NCBI GenBank assembly: GCA_003194525.1
Contig: NBIV01000028.1
Coordinates: 124,001 to 188,000, forward strand
Length of the DNA: 64,000 nt
Origin: Gracilariopsis chorda
Lineage: Eukaryota > Rhodophyta > Florideophyceae > Gracilariales > Gracilariaceae
Direction: 5' to 3'
Position 1 is the stretch's first letter, and each line of letters opens with the position of its first letter. The translations under genes and the position numbers were made by a program. Shown piece by piece: positions 46,933 to 57,670 of the stretch. The notes below the pieces were generated by a model. The model saw only the letters and a list, made by a program, of their open reading frames with translations. It had not been told where the DNA came from and did not search any database.

Positions 46933-48096
46933 ATGCCTTCTAAGAAGATCACCACCAAGAACAAGTCCGCCAGGGACAAGTCCGTGCACACCTCCGGGAA
47001 GAACAAGCACCTCACCCGGCCGGGCGGCTCCAAGAGAAGCGCGCAGAAGACTATCTCGAAGAGCAGGAAATCGAAGTCAACGCACCGAAGCCCGGCGCAC
47101 ACTTCATCGCGCTCTCGTACCGCCAAAGCACCCAAGCCATCCCGCTCCAGGAGGACTGCCCGACACCCGTCATCGTCGTTAGGTCCCGGTCCGGCCGACC
47201 CGGTGACCATTATCATTCTCATCATCCTAGGAATCTCCGCCATTGTGCTCTTCGCATTAGGTGTCTGGTTACTAGCTTCTCAGAATGGGTGGCCGCTCGG
47301 TCTGAACAACACCGGAAACACCAACTGGACGCGCACCATTTCGTACGGAACTGCGTGTGTGGTGCTTTCGCTTCTGTTCATCCCCATAATCATCTTCGTC
47401 GTTCTGGACGCCGCCGCTAAACGAGGCTCGCAGGCGCGTGTTACACGGCTTGTGGTTCTGTTTTTGTGTGCGTTTTGCATACTTATATTGCTGCTCATGT
47501 CGGTTACTGGAGTGATGTTTGCCGCCAATCGACCCGGCTTCATCGCCAGTATCATTGAAGACGCTTGGACCAAGACCGTTTTGGGATCCAACACGGTTAA
47601 GGACGCCTGTGATATTCAGTCCAAGTACGATTGCAGAGGGTGGAAAACCAACTCTTGTCTCAACTGTAACCCGACCCGAAACGGGGTGTATGCCAATTGT
47701 CAGGAGTTTCAAAAACTGGTTTGCCCTCGTTGCGCACCGCCGATTCCGATTGCCGTGCCTGCAACGACGCAACCCCAACAACCGACCACCACTGCTCCTG
47801 TTACCGTGCCGACCAACCCTAGCAGCGGAGACGCCACTATAGAGGGCGTACAGCCGAACCAGGATCAGTTAGTGCAACGCATGTTGTCAAGAATGGCGAA
47901 ACGAGTATCGTCCTTGCGCAATGTGGCGCGACAAACCGGGACGCAGACTATCCAGAGGGTGCGCGGATGTCGTTACTATGTGCTGAGAAGATATCGAAGG
48001 TTCTTCATTCCCATGACTGTATACACTATCTTTTTGTTGCTGCTGTTGCTGGTGCTGTCGTACAAGGGCTGCGTCGACTCTGCGGGGCGTTGCTAA
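46933..48096 (+). CDS. Tetraspanin-like membrane protein with long basic N-terminus
   Basis: Four membrane segments (about 91-114, 137-160, 172-196 and 356-376) with a large loop between the third and fourth, the tetraspanin layout. The loop holds Cys in CDIQSKYDCRGW and SCLNC, then C...CPRC. The DCRGW element stands in place of the CCG motif and lacks its first Cys. The loop continues with a Thr/Pro-rich stretch. The N-terminus (1-85) is exceptionally long and Lys/Arg/Ser-rich, unlike ordinary tetraspanins. The C-terminus is short (SYKGCVDSAGRC). It probably organises membrane microdomains. The family call rests on topology and Cys pattern. Single exon, intact. Confidence 0.68.
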   Translation: MPSKKITTKNKSARDKSVHTSGKNKHLTRPGGSKRSAQKTISKSRKSKSTHRSPAHTSSRSRTAKAPKPSRSRRTARHPSSSLGPGPADPVTIIILIILGISAIVLFALGVWLLASQNGWPLGLNNTGNTNWTRTISYGTACVVLSLLFIPIIIFVVLDAAAKRGSQARVTRLVVLFLCAFCILILLLMSVTGVMFAANRPGFIASIIEDAWTKTVLGSNTVKDACDIQSKYDCRGWKTNSCLNCNPTRNGVYANCQEFQKLVCPRCAPPIPIAVPATTQPQQPTTTAPVTVPTNPSSGDATIEGVQPNQDQLVQRMLSRMAKRVSSLRNVARQTGTQTIQRVRGCRYYVLRRYRRFFIPMTVYTIFLLLLLLVLSYKGCVDSAGRC

Positions 48097-48912
48097 CGAA
48101 AACAGCCAGTAGGCGTGTGATTTTTTTGGGCTTGTTGTGTATATAGTTTTAGTGTGATGGAGTGTGTGGTGGTACGGGGTGGGCACTGAGCTATGTGCGG
48201 AATGTGGTGGCGGCTGGCGCGTCGAAGAGATTTGTATTGTTTGTTCGCAGTAGCTTTTCGGTCTGATACACACACACAGTGTTTGTTGTCTTGCATTAAA
48301 CACATGTGTCTTAACTCGAAGCTCTGTTTCGTTTCGAGCTACATGTTGCCGCTGACCCGCACTGCGCGCCAGCAGCTGATGATCTGGCACTGCATCACGC
48401 TGCTCCGCTCGCTGTGCGCCTTTCTGTTGCTGTAAGCACGCCATCCTGTCAGCGTTGTGTGCCACTGACACCGTGACATGTGTGCCGCGATTGTGCCGTG
48501 TCGCGCTGCACGACGTGCGTTGTGTCATCTTCCCTGGCACAGCGTGGACCTGCCTGCCACCGTCGGTGAACTCCCATCGCACCAGTCCATGCTTGACGGT
48601 TTATCGCACTCCACCACACTGTTGCTCTTTTCTCAACCATTCCGGTCTTGCGTTTGATTGGCTACTCGTCGTGCAACAGTGCGATAAGCTCCTTATATCG
48701 AATAGACTCGAGCATGCTTTCGCGTCACTCGAAGCGAAAACTGGTATATTACGCCCCTTCGCGTGCCCCGCAGTCCGCACTCGTTCGTCAATGTAACTCA
48801 TACAAATACATCCTCCCGCCTGTTCGCAAAACGTTGCTCTGCTTCTATTCAGCTCCGCTCTTCTCTTTCACACGCCTGACCCGTCCGTCGCGTTCTTCAC
48901 TACTGCGAAAGC
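48097..48912. other. Spacer upstream of HisRS
   Basis: The 3' flank of the tetraspanin-like gene and 5' region of HisRS. Open frames on both strands lack protein features. No RNA gene recognised. Confidence 0.5.
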
Positions 48913-50328
48913 ATGGCGCCAAAAATCTCTGCAAAGCCGCCAAAAGGCACCCGCGATATTCAGCCGGAGGCCATGGCCGTCCGAGAGCACGCCTTCGTCA
49001 ACATCAAACGCGTATTCCGTAATCATGGCGCAGTTTCCATCGACACCCCCGTCTTCGAGCTGAGAGAGGTGTTGCAGAACAAGTATGGAGAAGACTCTAA
49101 ACTCATCTACGATTTATCCGACGACATGTCCAGTGAGACGGGCGAGAAACTTTCGTTGCGTTACGATTTATCCGTCCCGTTTGCTAGGTACATTGCCACC
49201 AATAATGTGGCCACCATTAAGCGATTCCACATCGGAAAGGTTTACAGACGCGATCGACCGGCCATGGAACGCGGGCGCTTTCGTGAGTTTTATCAGTGCG
49301 ATTTTGATATTGCGGGCGCTTATCCTGCTATGGTCGCTGATGCGGAGGTGTTGGTCGTTATGATGGAGATGTTTGATGCACTGGCTGACACCAGTGAGTT
49401 TCATCAAAAGCTGTTGGGTAACTATTGCATCAAGGTTTCGAACCGCCTTATTCTGGATGCTATATTGAAGGTTTGTGGCGTTGCAGACCACAAGTTGCGA
49501 ACCATTTGCTCGGCGGTGGACAAGTTGGACAAGATGAGCTGGGAGCAAGTTCGGGATGAAATGGTTGTTGAAAAGGGGCTTGACGAAGCGGTTGCAGATC
49601 GAATCGAACGCTTTGTCAAGCTCCATGGCGAGCCTTTGAAGGTTTTGGACGCTTTGAGGGCGGACAGCGACTTGACTCAACTCTGCGCTGATGCCATGGA
49701 TGACATGGAAAAGCTTTTTGGCTTGGTGCAAGTTATGAGGGACGGCATGCCGCAACGGCTCTCCTTTGACATCAGTCTTGCGCGCGGGCTGGATTATTAC
49801 ACAGGCGTCATCTTCGAAGCGGTGTTGATGGACCGTGGCATCAATCTAGGATCCATCGGTGCGGGTGGACGGTATGATAACCTTGTAGGAATGTTCAAGA
49901 AGAACAGCATCCCGTGCGTGGGCTGTTCATTGGGTATTGAACGAATTATGAATCTAATGGTTAAAGCGGCGGAACAGCAAGCCAAGGCCAACTCCAAGCA
50001 AGGAAATGGCACCATCAGAGCGGCTTGCACTCAGGTAATGGTCGTTTCGCAAAAAGGGTGCATGAAAGAGCGTATGCAACTGTGTGCCGAACTGTGGCGA
50101 AGTGGCGTCGCCGCTGAGTTTTGCTACAACGAGAACTGGAACACTGGAAAGCAGATTACTAGTGCGCTGAAGAACATGGTCCCGTTGGTTGCGTTTGTTG
50201 GGGAGGATGAGTTGGAACGGGGCGAAATTGTGCTCAAGCATCTTGCTAGTGAGCAACAACGCGCTGTTCGAAGAACGGATCTAGTGCAAGAGATTCAGGA
50301 GGAACTGGATCGTGGCGCGGGAGTGTAG
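48913..50328 (+). CDS. HARS: Histidyl-tRNA synthetase, cytosolic
   Basis: Class II aminoacyl-tRNA synthetase charging tRNA-His. Starts MAPKISAKPPKGTRDIQPEA, where KGTRD is the family start. Motif 1 region: FRNHGAVSIDTPVFELREVL. Motif 2: KRFHIGKVYRRDRPAMERGRFREFYQCDFDI. Histidine-binding motifs: ARGLDYYTGVIFEAV and GGRYDNL. Motif 3: PCVGCSLGIERIM. The anticodon-binding domain follows (TQVMVVSQKGCMKERMQLCA...). 471 aa is the normal length without a WHEP extension. No clear organelle presequence, so cytosolic. Single exon, intact. Confidence 0.97.
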   Translation: MAPKISAKPPKGTRDIQPEAMAVREHAFVNIKRVFRNHGAVSIDTPVFELREVLQNKYGEDSKLIYDLSDDMSSETGEKLSLRYDLSVPFARYIATNNVATIKRFHIGKVYRRDRPAMERGRFREFYQCDFDIAGAYPAMVADAEVLVVMMEMFDALADTSEFHQKLLGNYCIKVSNRLILDAILKVCGVADHKLRTICSAVDKLDKMSWEQVRDEMVVEKGLDEAVADRIERFVKLHGEPLKVLDALRADSDLTQLCADAMDDMEKLFGLVQVMRDGMPQRLSFDISLARGLDYYTGVIFEAVLMDRGINLGSIGAGGRYDNLVGMFKKNSIPCVGCSLGIERIMNLMVKAAEQQAKANSKQGNGTIRAACTQVMVVSQKGCMKERMQLCAELWRSGVAAEFCYNENWNTGKQITSALKNMVPLVAFVGEDELERGEIVLKHLASEQQRAVRRTDLVQEIQEELDRGAGV

Positions 50329-50609
50329 AGTTTTTGCGCTTTGCAACGTTATGTATGAAGGAATTGAATAACTTTGCGACGGCAAAGTGTGAAGCGTGTG
50401 GCCCACCAGCGCCGCCTGTTCATGCAAAATGCACGCCATGCAGCCGTAACTTTATATGTAATACTGACGTGCGCACTGCTGTATCTCCACTGCACCTGCG
50501 CACCGCACACTCCGCACCAGTGAAGCTCATGCTCAGGCCCCTTCATCTCCTTCCGCGCGCCGGCTCCCTCGCAATTTGAGCCATTCCGTTCCGCCGTCGC
50601 ACTTTCATC

Positions 50610-53163
50610 ATGAGTGCGTGCGTCAACTTTCCGCCTCTTTCCGCTCTTCCCACGGCCAATTCTCTGAAATGCGTCTTGTTCCTCACCCCATCCCCACTTC
50701 TCCGTTCTAACCCACGCTCCTTCAACTCATGGTCGGCTGTTCGACCTGTGCATCAGCGAGTCTCGCGCATCAATTCTTCATCATGTCGCCGTTCACAGCA
50801 TCCAATTGTTGCAACGCCTCGGGCTACTGCTGCCCAACCTGCGCAGGTTGAGACAGGTAAACAGCCTACCAAGCAATCTGATTCTCTCCCAAAGTTTTCT
50901 CCACGCCTTGCCCAATCTTCGCTCAGCGCTCTGGCGCAGTACTACGCCACCTTATGTCGCACGCAGCCCTTCATAGCAACCCGTCTCGTATTCTCAATAA
51001 TATCTATCATAGCTTCGAAACTCATCGGCATCACCGTGCCGTTTCTGTTTAAACGTATCATAGATACTCTCATGCAGCATTCCACACATCCCTCCCCGCA
51101 AACATTTCATCTGGCAGTTACGGCAATTCTTCTTCACGGCGCTGCACGCATGTTGGTTTCCGTATCTCACGAGCTTCGCAGTTGCGTCTTTGCAAAGGCT
51201 GGTCAACGTGTTGGACGAAGTATCACCGCTGCGTCATTTGCACATCTTCATTCTTTGGAAATGGCCTTTCATAATACCGCAAGAACTGGCGCAATTACGC
51301 GTGTTGTGGATAGGGGGACTAGAAGCGTGCTTACCATATTTCGAGGCCTTATATTTGCGTTCATGCCTACCTTGTTTGAGCTTCTGCTCGTGTGTGGCGT
51401 CCTTTTTGCACGTTTCTCGATCTGGTACGTCTCGGTTGTCCTCGTTACCTTTGCGCTCTTCATATGGTGGACGCTTTTTGTCAACGACAAGTTGGGCAAG
51501 GTTCGCATGGAGATGAACACCGTTGAGAATGACGCGTCTGCGAAACTCACCGATTCGTTGTTCAACGCAGAGGCTGTGAAGTCCTTTGATAACGCCGAGT
51601 ACGAACTACAAAGATATGATAAGGTGCTCGTCAAGTACGAGCAGAAATCGATCGAGAATGAGTGGTACTACGCTGCGCTTAACTTTGGACAGGGCTTTAT
51701 CTACACGGCAGGCCTCACTCTTGTCCTTCTTCAGGCTGCCCAGGGTGTGGTTGCTGGCACAACTACCGTTGGCTCAGTCGTCATGCTCGCCACTATGTTG
51801 CAGCAGTTGTGGGTTCCTTTGAATTTTCTGGGATGGCAATACCGCGAAGTGAAACAAAGCTTGATTGACATGCAAAACTTGTTCGATGTTCTGAAACGAT
51901 CGACGGGCATTGTGGACGCTCCCGATGCCACTGATATCGAGATTGATGGTGGCGAGATCGTCTTTGATAATGTTACTTTTGAGTACCCTGAACCCGATGA
52001 GTCACTGAAGTTTACGAGGAAGCTCCAAGAGGAAAAGCGTGAGGAGAACGGAACTAGTTCCTCCAAAGATCATCGACGAGTCGCTCTTAACCGCCTTAGC
52101 TTTAGAGTTCCTCCCGGAAAGAGTCTAGCTTTGGTTGGCTCCAGTGGTTCCGGGAAGAGCACTGCCACTCGACTGCTTACTAGGTTGTATGATCTTACAA
52201 GCGGACGCATTCTTATCGATGGGCAGGACATCTCTAAGGCATCCATGCAATCTTTGCGCCGCGTTGTCGGTACTGTTCCACAGGTACGCCAAGTCCCTTG
52301 ACGCACAAATCGATTGTATCGCTGTCTCAATACTGACTCGTCGTCTTGTCGATAACCTTCTGCAGGACACTTCCCTTTTCAATGGTAAGCTATGTTCACC
52401 AGACATTTGAGATCTTATACTGTCTTTGTTGTCTGGCCCACTGGAGTAATCTAACCCTTGCTTCTATTCTCCGCCTTGATCTTGCACAGATACCATTGCC
52501 TACAACATCAGGTACGGACGACCATCCGCGACAGATGAGGAAGTCGTTGCTGCCGCCAAGGCTGCATCGGTTCACGACGTAATCATGCGAACAACACATG
52601 GATACGACACAATTGTGGGTGAGCGAGGTGTGCGACTATCCGGAGGGGAACGACAACGACTCTCGGTGGCGCGTGCCTTTTTGAAGGGTAGCCAAATCAT
52701 TGTGGAGGACGAAAGCACTAGTGCCCTCGGTAAGTTTGAACAGCATGCGTCCATCCCGAATCCTGACTGTTTCCATCGAATCTAACAACTATTACGTCTC
52801 TACACCTGCATGTCAGATACACTCACGGAACTGGAGGTTTCGAAAGCACTGCAACGACTTGGAGTGAACCGAACGCGTATCATTGTCGCCCATCGTCTCA
52901 GTACCATCATGAATGTGGACCACGTTGTCGTTTTGAAAGAAGGAAGGAAAGTAGAGGAAGGTACTTTCTCTGAGCTTATTCAGAAAAAGAACGGTATCTT
53001 CAAGGACATGTGGGAAAGACAACAGAAGAAAGACGAAGAAGATGCTTTGATAGACGCGCCTGAACTGGTGTTTGAGAGAAATGGAATACGGTATAATGGA
53101 GAAAGCACTCGACGAGCAGAAGGTGGCGATCTTCTTCGAGGTGAAGTTCCGCCGAGAGGGTGA
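50610..53163 (+). CDS. ATM1: Mitochondrial ABC half-transporter ATM1/ABCB7, 4 exons
   Basis: Half-size ABC exporter of the inner mitochondrial membrane, needed for cytosolic Fe-S cluster assembly. The N-terminal 100 residues are Ser/Arg/Pro-rich (targeting). The membrane domain includes [11 protein letters not shown] and [41 protein letters not shown], a strong ATM1 signature. The nucleotide-binding domain has Walker [10 protein letters not shown], the signature LSGGERQR, Walker [13 protein letters not shown] and IVAHRLSTI. Exons: 50610-52283, 52366-52384, 52490-52729 and 52817-53163. Exon 2 is only 19 nt but is needed for phase and for DTSLFNDTIAYNI. All three introns have GT-AG ends. About 759 aa in total. 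The Walker B Glu before the catalytic Asp-Glu is an uncommon residue. Confidence 0.95.
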
Positions 53164-53515
53164 AGTATTAATATTGCAAGCGATTCAATTCGAACTGTAA
53201 ATAGCATGGAGGCTTTGCAAGGCAAAGATGGGCTGTCCCTGTGATCTTTCTGCGAAAGGCAGGATTGCTTTTGCTTTGTTCAAACGCTGAGTTTATGGAC
53301 TATGAAATCACAGGATTTAAGTGTCTGAGTGTGTATCATTCTTTCCTGGATGCCTAGAACTAGGCTGCGTAATTGTCGCTAAAGCCCAGTCAGGTCTTCG
53401 TCAACAATCCAAACCATTTTTCCGTAGATTACATATATATGAATAACGATGGTACATCTTGATCTCTTTATCGTCGTTTTGTTGTCACCTTGTGTACCAG
53501 ACGTTTGAGTAATGT
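53164..53515. other. Spacer between convergent ATM1 and GH1 genes
   Basis: The 3' flanks of both genes. Nothing else recognised. Confidence 0.5.
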
Positions 53516-55033
53516 TCACTCTTTCCTTCCTGAAGGCTCTTCTGGAGGAATGGAAAGGATGTTAGAGGCCGTAAGTCTCTTGTACCACTCTACAGCAGGT
53601 TTGGGGATTCGCTCTAGTGTGTTGTAGTCGACATAGAATAACCCGAAACGCTTCTCATAGCCAAATTTCCATTCAAAGTTATCCATGAGCGACCACAAGA
53701 AATACCCGCGAATATCTGCGGCATCCTCTTTTGCATTCAGTGCTTCATGCATCGCACGAATATACCTATCATAGTATTCGATGCGTAGCCTGTCTTTTCT
53801 CATCTCTTCTATCGTTGATTCTTTGGAAGCAAGTCCATTCTCAGTTACAATTATTCCCCCGGGTGGTGCGTATCGTTTCTGGATGTACAGCAGCAACTTC
53901 TGGAAACCAGACGGAACAACAGACCAACCCATATCAGTTTTCTTCCATTCAGAATCCCAGGCCTGTTTCGTGCCCCTGTGTTTGTAAAATGATGGTCCGT
54001 TGGCCCTTTCCTCTTGACTCATCAAGCCAGCCCCGTAGTGCGTTGAGTAGTGATTCAGACCAAGGAATTCAGAGCTGCCCTTCAACAAAGTCTTCTCAGC
54101 AGTGGAAAAAGCCGGCAACAGTTCTCCAACCGAATCTCGCATAGAATCCGGGTAATCGCCGAAGTATATGGGATCGGCGAACCACCCCAACTCGAAATCC
54201 ATATCTCTTTGCGCACTCTCTATGCATTGTGGATCAGTCGGGTCCTTTGGTTCTGCCCAGTCCGTGTTGAGTGTTATTCCAATAGTTCCATGCTGAGAGC
54301 TCTTAAATTCCTCGCGGTATACTTGTACAGCCTTTGCATGTGCCAGAAGCAGATTGTGGCCTGCTTTATATACATCGACGCCTGGTTTTGGTTTTTTCCC
54401 GAACTTTGGAGACAGACCGGGCGCGTGCTCCCCAGTTTCATGCCCCAGTAGGGCGCTACACCATGGCTCGTTCAACGTAATCCATCGGGTTACCCTGTCT
54501 CCAAACGCTTCAAAGCATATACGAGCGTAGTCGGCGAACAGATCAGCTATTTCTTGGTCACCTGACCAACCACCGGTTCTCACTTGGACTGGAATGGGTA
54601 GGTCCCAGTGGTACAGAGTTGGAACAGGCGTAATTCCATTGGAAATGAGTTCGTTAATGAGTCTGTTGTAGAACAGAATTCCTTGGGTGTTCTGACAAGG
54701 GCGATTGCTATCGTCCCACTTCTGAATACGAGGCCAAGCTATAGAAAAGCGGTAGTATTTGGTGCCGAGCGACTTGATGAGTTGTACGTCCTGCTGAAAG
54801 CGATGATAGTGATCACACGCAGTTTCTCCCGTATCACCATTTGCAATATTTCCTGGCACTTCACAAAAAGCATCCCAGATGCATGGTGTTCTGTCAGTCT
54901 TTCCAGCACCCTCTATTTGGAACGAGGCAGTGGATGTCCCCCACATAAAACTGTCGGGGAACTTCATGGTGCTCTCCGCCATGACAGCTACCGTGTCTTG
55001 AGAGAAAGGATCAAAAATACTGAACAAGAACAA
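53516..55033 (-). CDS. Glycoside hydrolase family 1 beta-glucosidase
   Basis: Retaining beta-glycosidase with a TIM-barrel fold. N-terminal GH1 signature: FPDSFMWGTSTASFQIEGA. Acid/base Glu in RWITLNEPWCSALLG, nucleophile Glu in GGIIVTENGLAS. Other family blocks: ACDHYHRFQQDVQLIKSLG, YYRFSIAWPRI, FLGLNHYSTHYG, DIRGYFLWSLMDNFEWKFGY, RFGLFYVDY. About 490-505 aa, the family norm. The start may be the first Met or MAESTMKFPDS (54982); the extra N-terminal stretch is weakly hydrophobic and not a clean signal peptide, so cytosolic action is likely. Substrate could be cello-oligosaccharides, floridoside-type galactosides or glucosides; not decidable here. Intact, single exon. Confidence 0.95.
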   Translation of the reverse strand: MFLFSIFDPFSQDTVAVMAESTMKFPDSFMWGTSTASFQIEGAGKTDRTPCIWDAFCEVPGNIANGDTGETACDHYHRFQQDVQLIKSLGTKYYRFSIAWPRIQKWDDSNRPCQNTQGILFYNRLINELISNGITPVPTLYHWDLPIPVQVRTGGWSGDQEIADLFADYARICFEAFGDRVTRWITLNEPWCSALLGHETGEHAPGLSPKFGKKPKPGVDVYKAGHNLLLAHAKAVQVYREEFKSSQHGTIGITLNTDWAEPKDPTDPQCIESAQRDMDFELGWFADPIYFGDYPDSMRDSVGELLPAFSTAEKTLLKGSSEFLGLNHYSTHYGAGLMSQEERANGPSFYKHRGTKQAWDSEWKKTDMGWSVVPSGFQKLLLYIQKRYAPPGGIIVTENGLASKESTIEEMRKDRLRIEYYDRYIRAMHEALNAKEDAADIRGYFLWSLMDNFEWKFGYEKRFGLFYVDYNTLERIPKPAVEWYKRLTASNILSIPPEEPSGRKE

Positions 55034-55207
55034 GGCGACAGAAAAGATAGGAGAAATGTCGATGAGTAGATCTTCGACAGGTCGTGGTAAATACCAGATG
55101 GTCCATGAAGATCTGGGCGCTAAGAACGCATATTATGTACTAAACGTGCACCGTCCGTCTTCTTTATTTTGGGTTCAATATGTCTGATTGCGGCATACTG
55201 ATAGAGG

Positions 55208-56310
55208 TTTTTTCTTTTTATGAGAAAACCCTCTCTCTCCTAGCTAGGAAAGGCTAACAACTTCTGTGGCCACTGGCGGACTATCTCCGCCAGAGTCTTA
55301 CCTTTTCTCTCTGCTGCGGCAGGAAGCTCGCGTCTCCTAGAATCTGTCCGCTTGTGACAACGAAGCACATAGTGTTCAGCGCTGTTGATAGCGTGCGCGT
55401 TACAGTCACATTGTGATGGTTTCCCTTCTATGTAGCTTGCAACAGGGTGATGCTTCGGCGTATGTCCTACATAGATCTGAGACACTTCTGCTTTCCGCGG
55501 CGATATGATGTTTTGTTGTTCTTCTGGGACATCATTGATCAGAGGCTTGGCTCTAGAGGCAGCCATTATTCGTGTCTTGGCGTCCTCAAAGAAGACCGGT
55601 ACTTTGACTTGATCTTTCAAAGGAGTGCTCAAACCTTGCTTTGCAAGGCTATCCACCCGTTCATTCTGCGGAAGGCCGCAGTGCCCGGGTATCCAAGCGA
55701 TATCAACGAAACAGCCTCTTTTGTCGGTGATGGAACTTATTATTCGTGAAACAGTTTGTAACGAAGAGGGTTGCTGTCGAAGCGAGCTCTGCAATCCATC
55801 TACCATACTTTTGGAGTCCGTTGCCAATCTGATTCGTCCTTTCCATCCTTCTTCACATCTTTGCAAAACCTTTTCAAGCGCGTGTTTTGCAGCGGTGACT
55901 TCTGCTGTGAACGAGGACACTTCCACTCTAGCCGGGAATGTGGCATGTTCTTGTTCAAGACTGTTCTCGTCTCACGAGATAGTGTAGGCTGCAGCTCCTA
56001 CCTTCTTCAGAGAAAGGAGCTGGTATCCCAATTTATGCCCGTCTGCATCTAGTATGATCTGGGAATCCAGATAGGAGTAGGCCATGACAAATTCATCATC
56101 ATAGTATACCACCATGTCTGGCATTCGGCGATGCCGTTCATAAAACTGGCGGCACTGAGGGTGTGCTGTCATAGATTTGACAAACTTCCTAGCGCTGCCT
56201 GTAAACCATCCATCCGTCCACTCTACCGCAATTCGAGATTCCGTGTTCTCTGGTTGTCCTGATGGCTCTCCTACCGAGCCATCGCTCCATATTTCGCCCG
56301 TCCGTCATAG
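55208..56310 (-). mobile_element. 3' fragment of a non-LTR retrotransposon (RNase H and Cys-rich end)
   Basis: The main frame (55240-55926) has an RNase H domain: FTAEVTAAKHALEKV (catalytic Glu), RIRLATDSKSMVDGL (Asp), DIAWIPGHCGLPQNERVDSLAKQG. The typical LINE end CDCNAHAINSAEHYVLRCHKR follows. Upstream in the same frame, beyond a TGA at about 55979, the first catalytic Asp appears in IWSDGSVGEPS (about 56290). An unusually long stretch lies between it and the Glu, containing AHPQCRQFYERHRRMPDM and KLGYQLLSLKKVGAAAYTIS. An A-rich tract after the stop (55208-55221) may be the tail. No reverse transcriptase is present, so it is 5'-truncated. Confidence 0.65.
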
Positions 56311-57670
56311 CCCGTAGCTGAGCGTTGATCCTTAGTTATCTCCCGAACGCCAACCCTGACCAAAAAAAGTTCAAGCATCTCTCGATTTGAAGTTTAATGA
56401 GACCAAATGCATTCAACTCCAACGGAGAGAAGGACACGAAGTCTCCAAAGTCACATTTCAATCTGGTCCAGATTGAAATGTGGAAGCAGCAAGTGTCTAT
56501 ATCCCATGAAGCAATGGTTCTAACTGAATGGTTTTAGATTCAGGTACGTGGCCACTCCGAAGTCAATCAGTTCCATCTACCGATTCCAAAATTAATCGTA
56601 GCGCGACAGACATTCGACCGTTGTTGATGCAACACAACTAGGCTAGACCTACCAAGGTCAAAGGGTTACGTGGAGCAACGAAGGCAATAGCTGGTCTACA
56701 TTAGTTTATACGCTGTGTGATGTTTACAAGCTCGTGACTGAAAAGCCTCTAATGCCGAGAGGAGCGCTCATGTTGCACTCTTTGTGCGCACAACGGATCA
56801 ACCAGTGGCAGAGGGTGCAAACTTGAGACAGTGTGCATACGACGGTAAGAGGTAGATTGTTACCGCAGTTGTCTTGGTTCTATGAAAAGTGCATCTCGCG
56901 CGGCTACACGCAACTCACGTCCAGTCCTGTGTTATCGCGAAATCTCAAGCTAGCACATGAGCATTAGTGAACAGACGTGTGAGTAATCCATTGGGGGTAG
57001 CAAGCAAGCAGTACATGGTGTTGCCTCCTCCGATAGGGTTGGCGACTGCCGTTTGATTACGGCTGCCTCCAAATCCAGAAACCAACAATACACAGAGCCA
57101 TGGGTGAGCAGTCTCACACCTCTCCAAGACTTGATGATTAATGCTCTCTACGAATTACAAACTCACATTGACCTCATGACGGCGCAGCTAAAAAAAAACC
57201 AGAATACAAGCGCAACAACAACGAAACAGAGATCAGTGCGACCGAGATGCACGCTGCGTAGATAGTAGAGAGACTGAAACGTCGGAAGAACAAAATAAGT
57301 GCAAGCAGATAGAAAACATTATTCCGCTGTATATACACCAGGCTTGGGCCATACAAACTGCATGCGCAGGGCGCTCAAAGGAAGGGATGAATACAAGCTA
57401 TGCGCATTCACAAAAATGAACAGCAAACCACAACTTGGGGAGTGAGTGTATCCGCGCCATCCTCCCTAATCAGTAGCGAAACCAAAGCCAGTAAAAGAAC
57501 AAAATGGATGAGGTGACACCTTCACAACCACAGAGCGAGAAAGAAGCACACAAGAGGAAGCGCGACCAACACAAACGCAACTAGAAATAACGGGGTAGCG
57601 CCACCTCAACATTGGAAAAAAGGAAAAAAAGAACTCAGATCCGCAAGGAAGCCCATTACCGAAATGCGAG
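56311..57670. other. Gene-poor spacer
   Basis: No supported gene. A minus-strand frame near 57174-57356 is hydrophobic by composition but lacks other support. GACGGTAAGAGGTAGATTG near 56843-56861 is a weak match to the short dispersed motif seen near 12.67, 18.13 and 40.26 kb. Confidence 0.45.

Noticed and set aside
57174-57356. Small hydrophobic minus-strand frame
   Set aside because: Hydrophobicity arises from biased base composition; no start context or partner gene.
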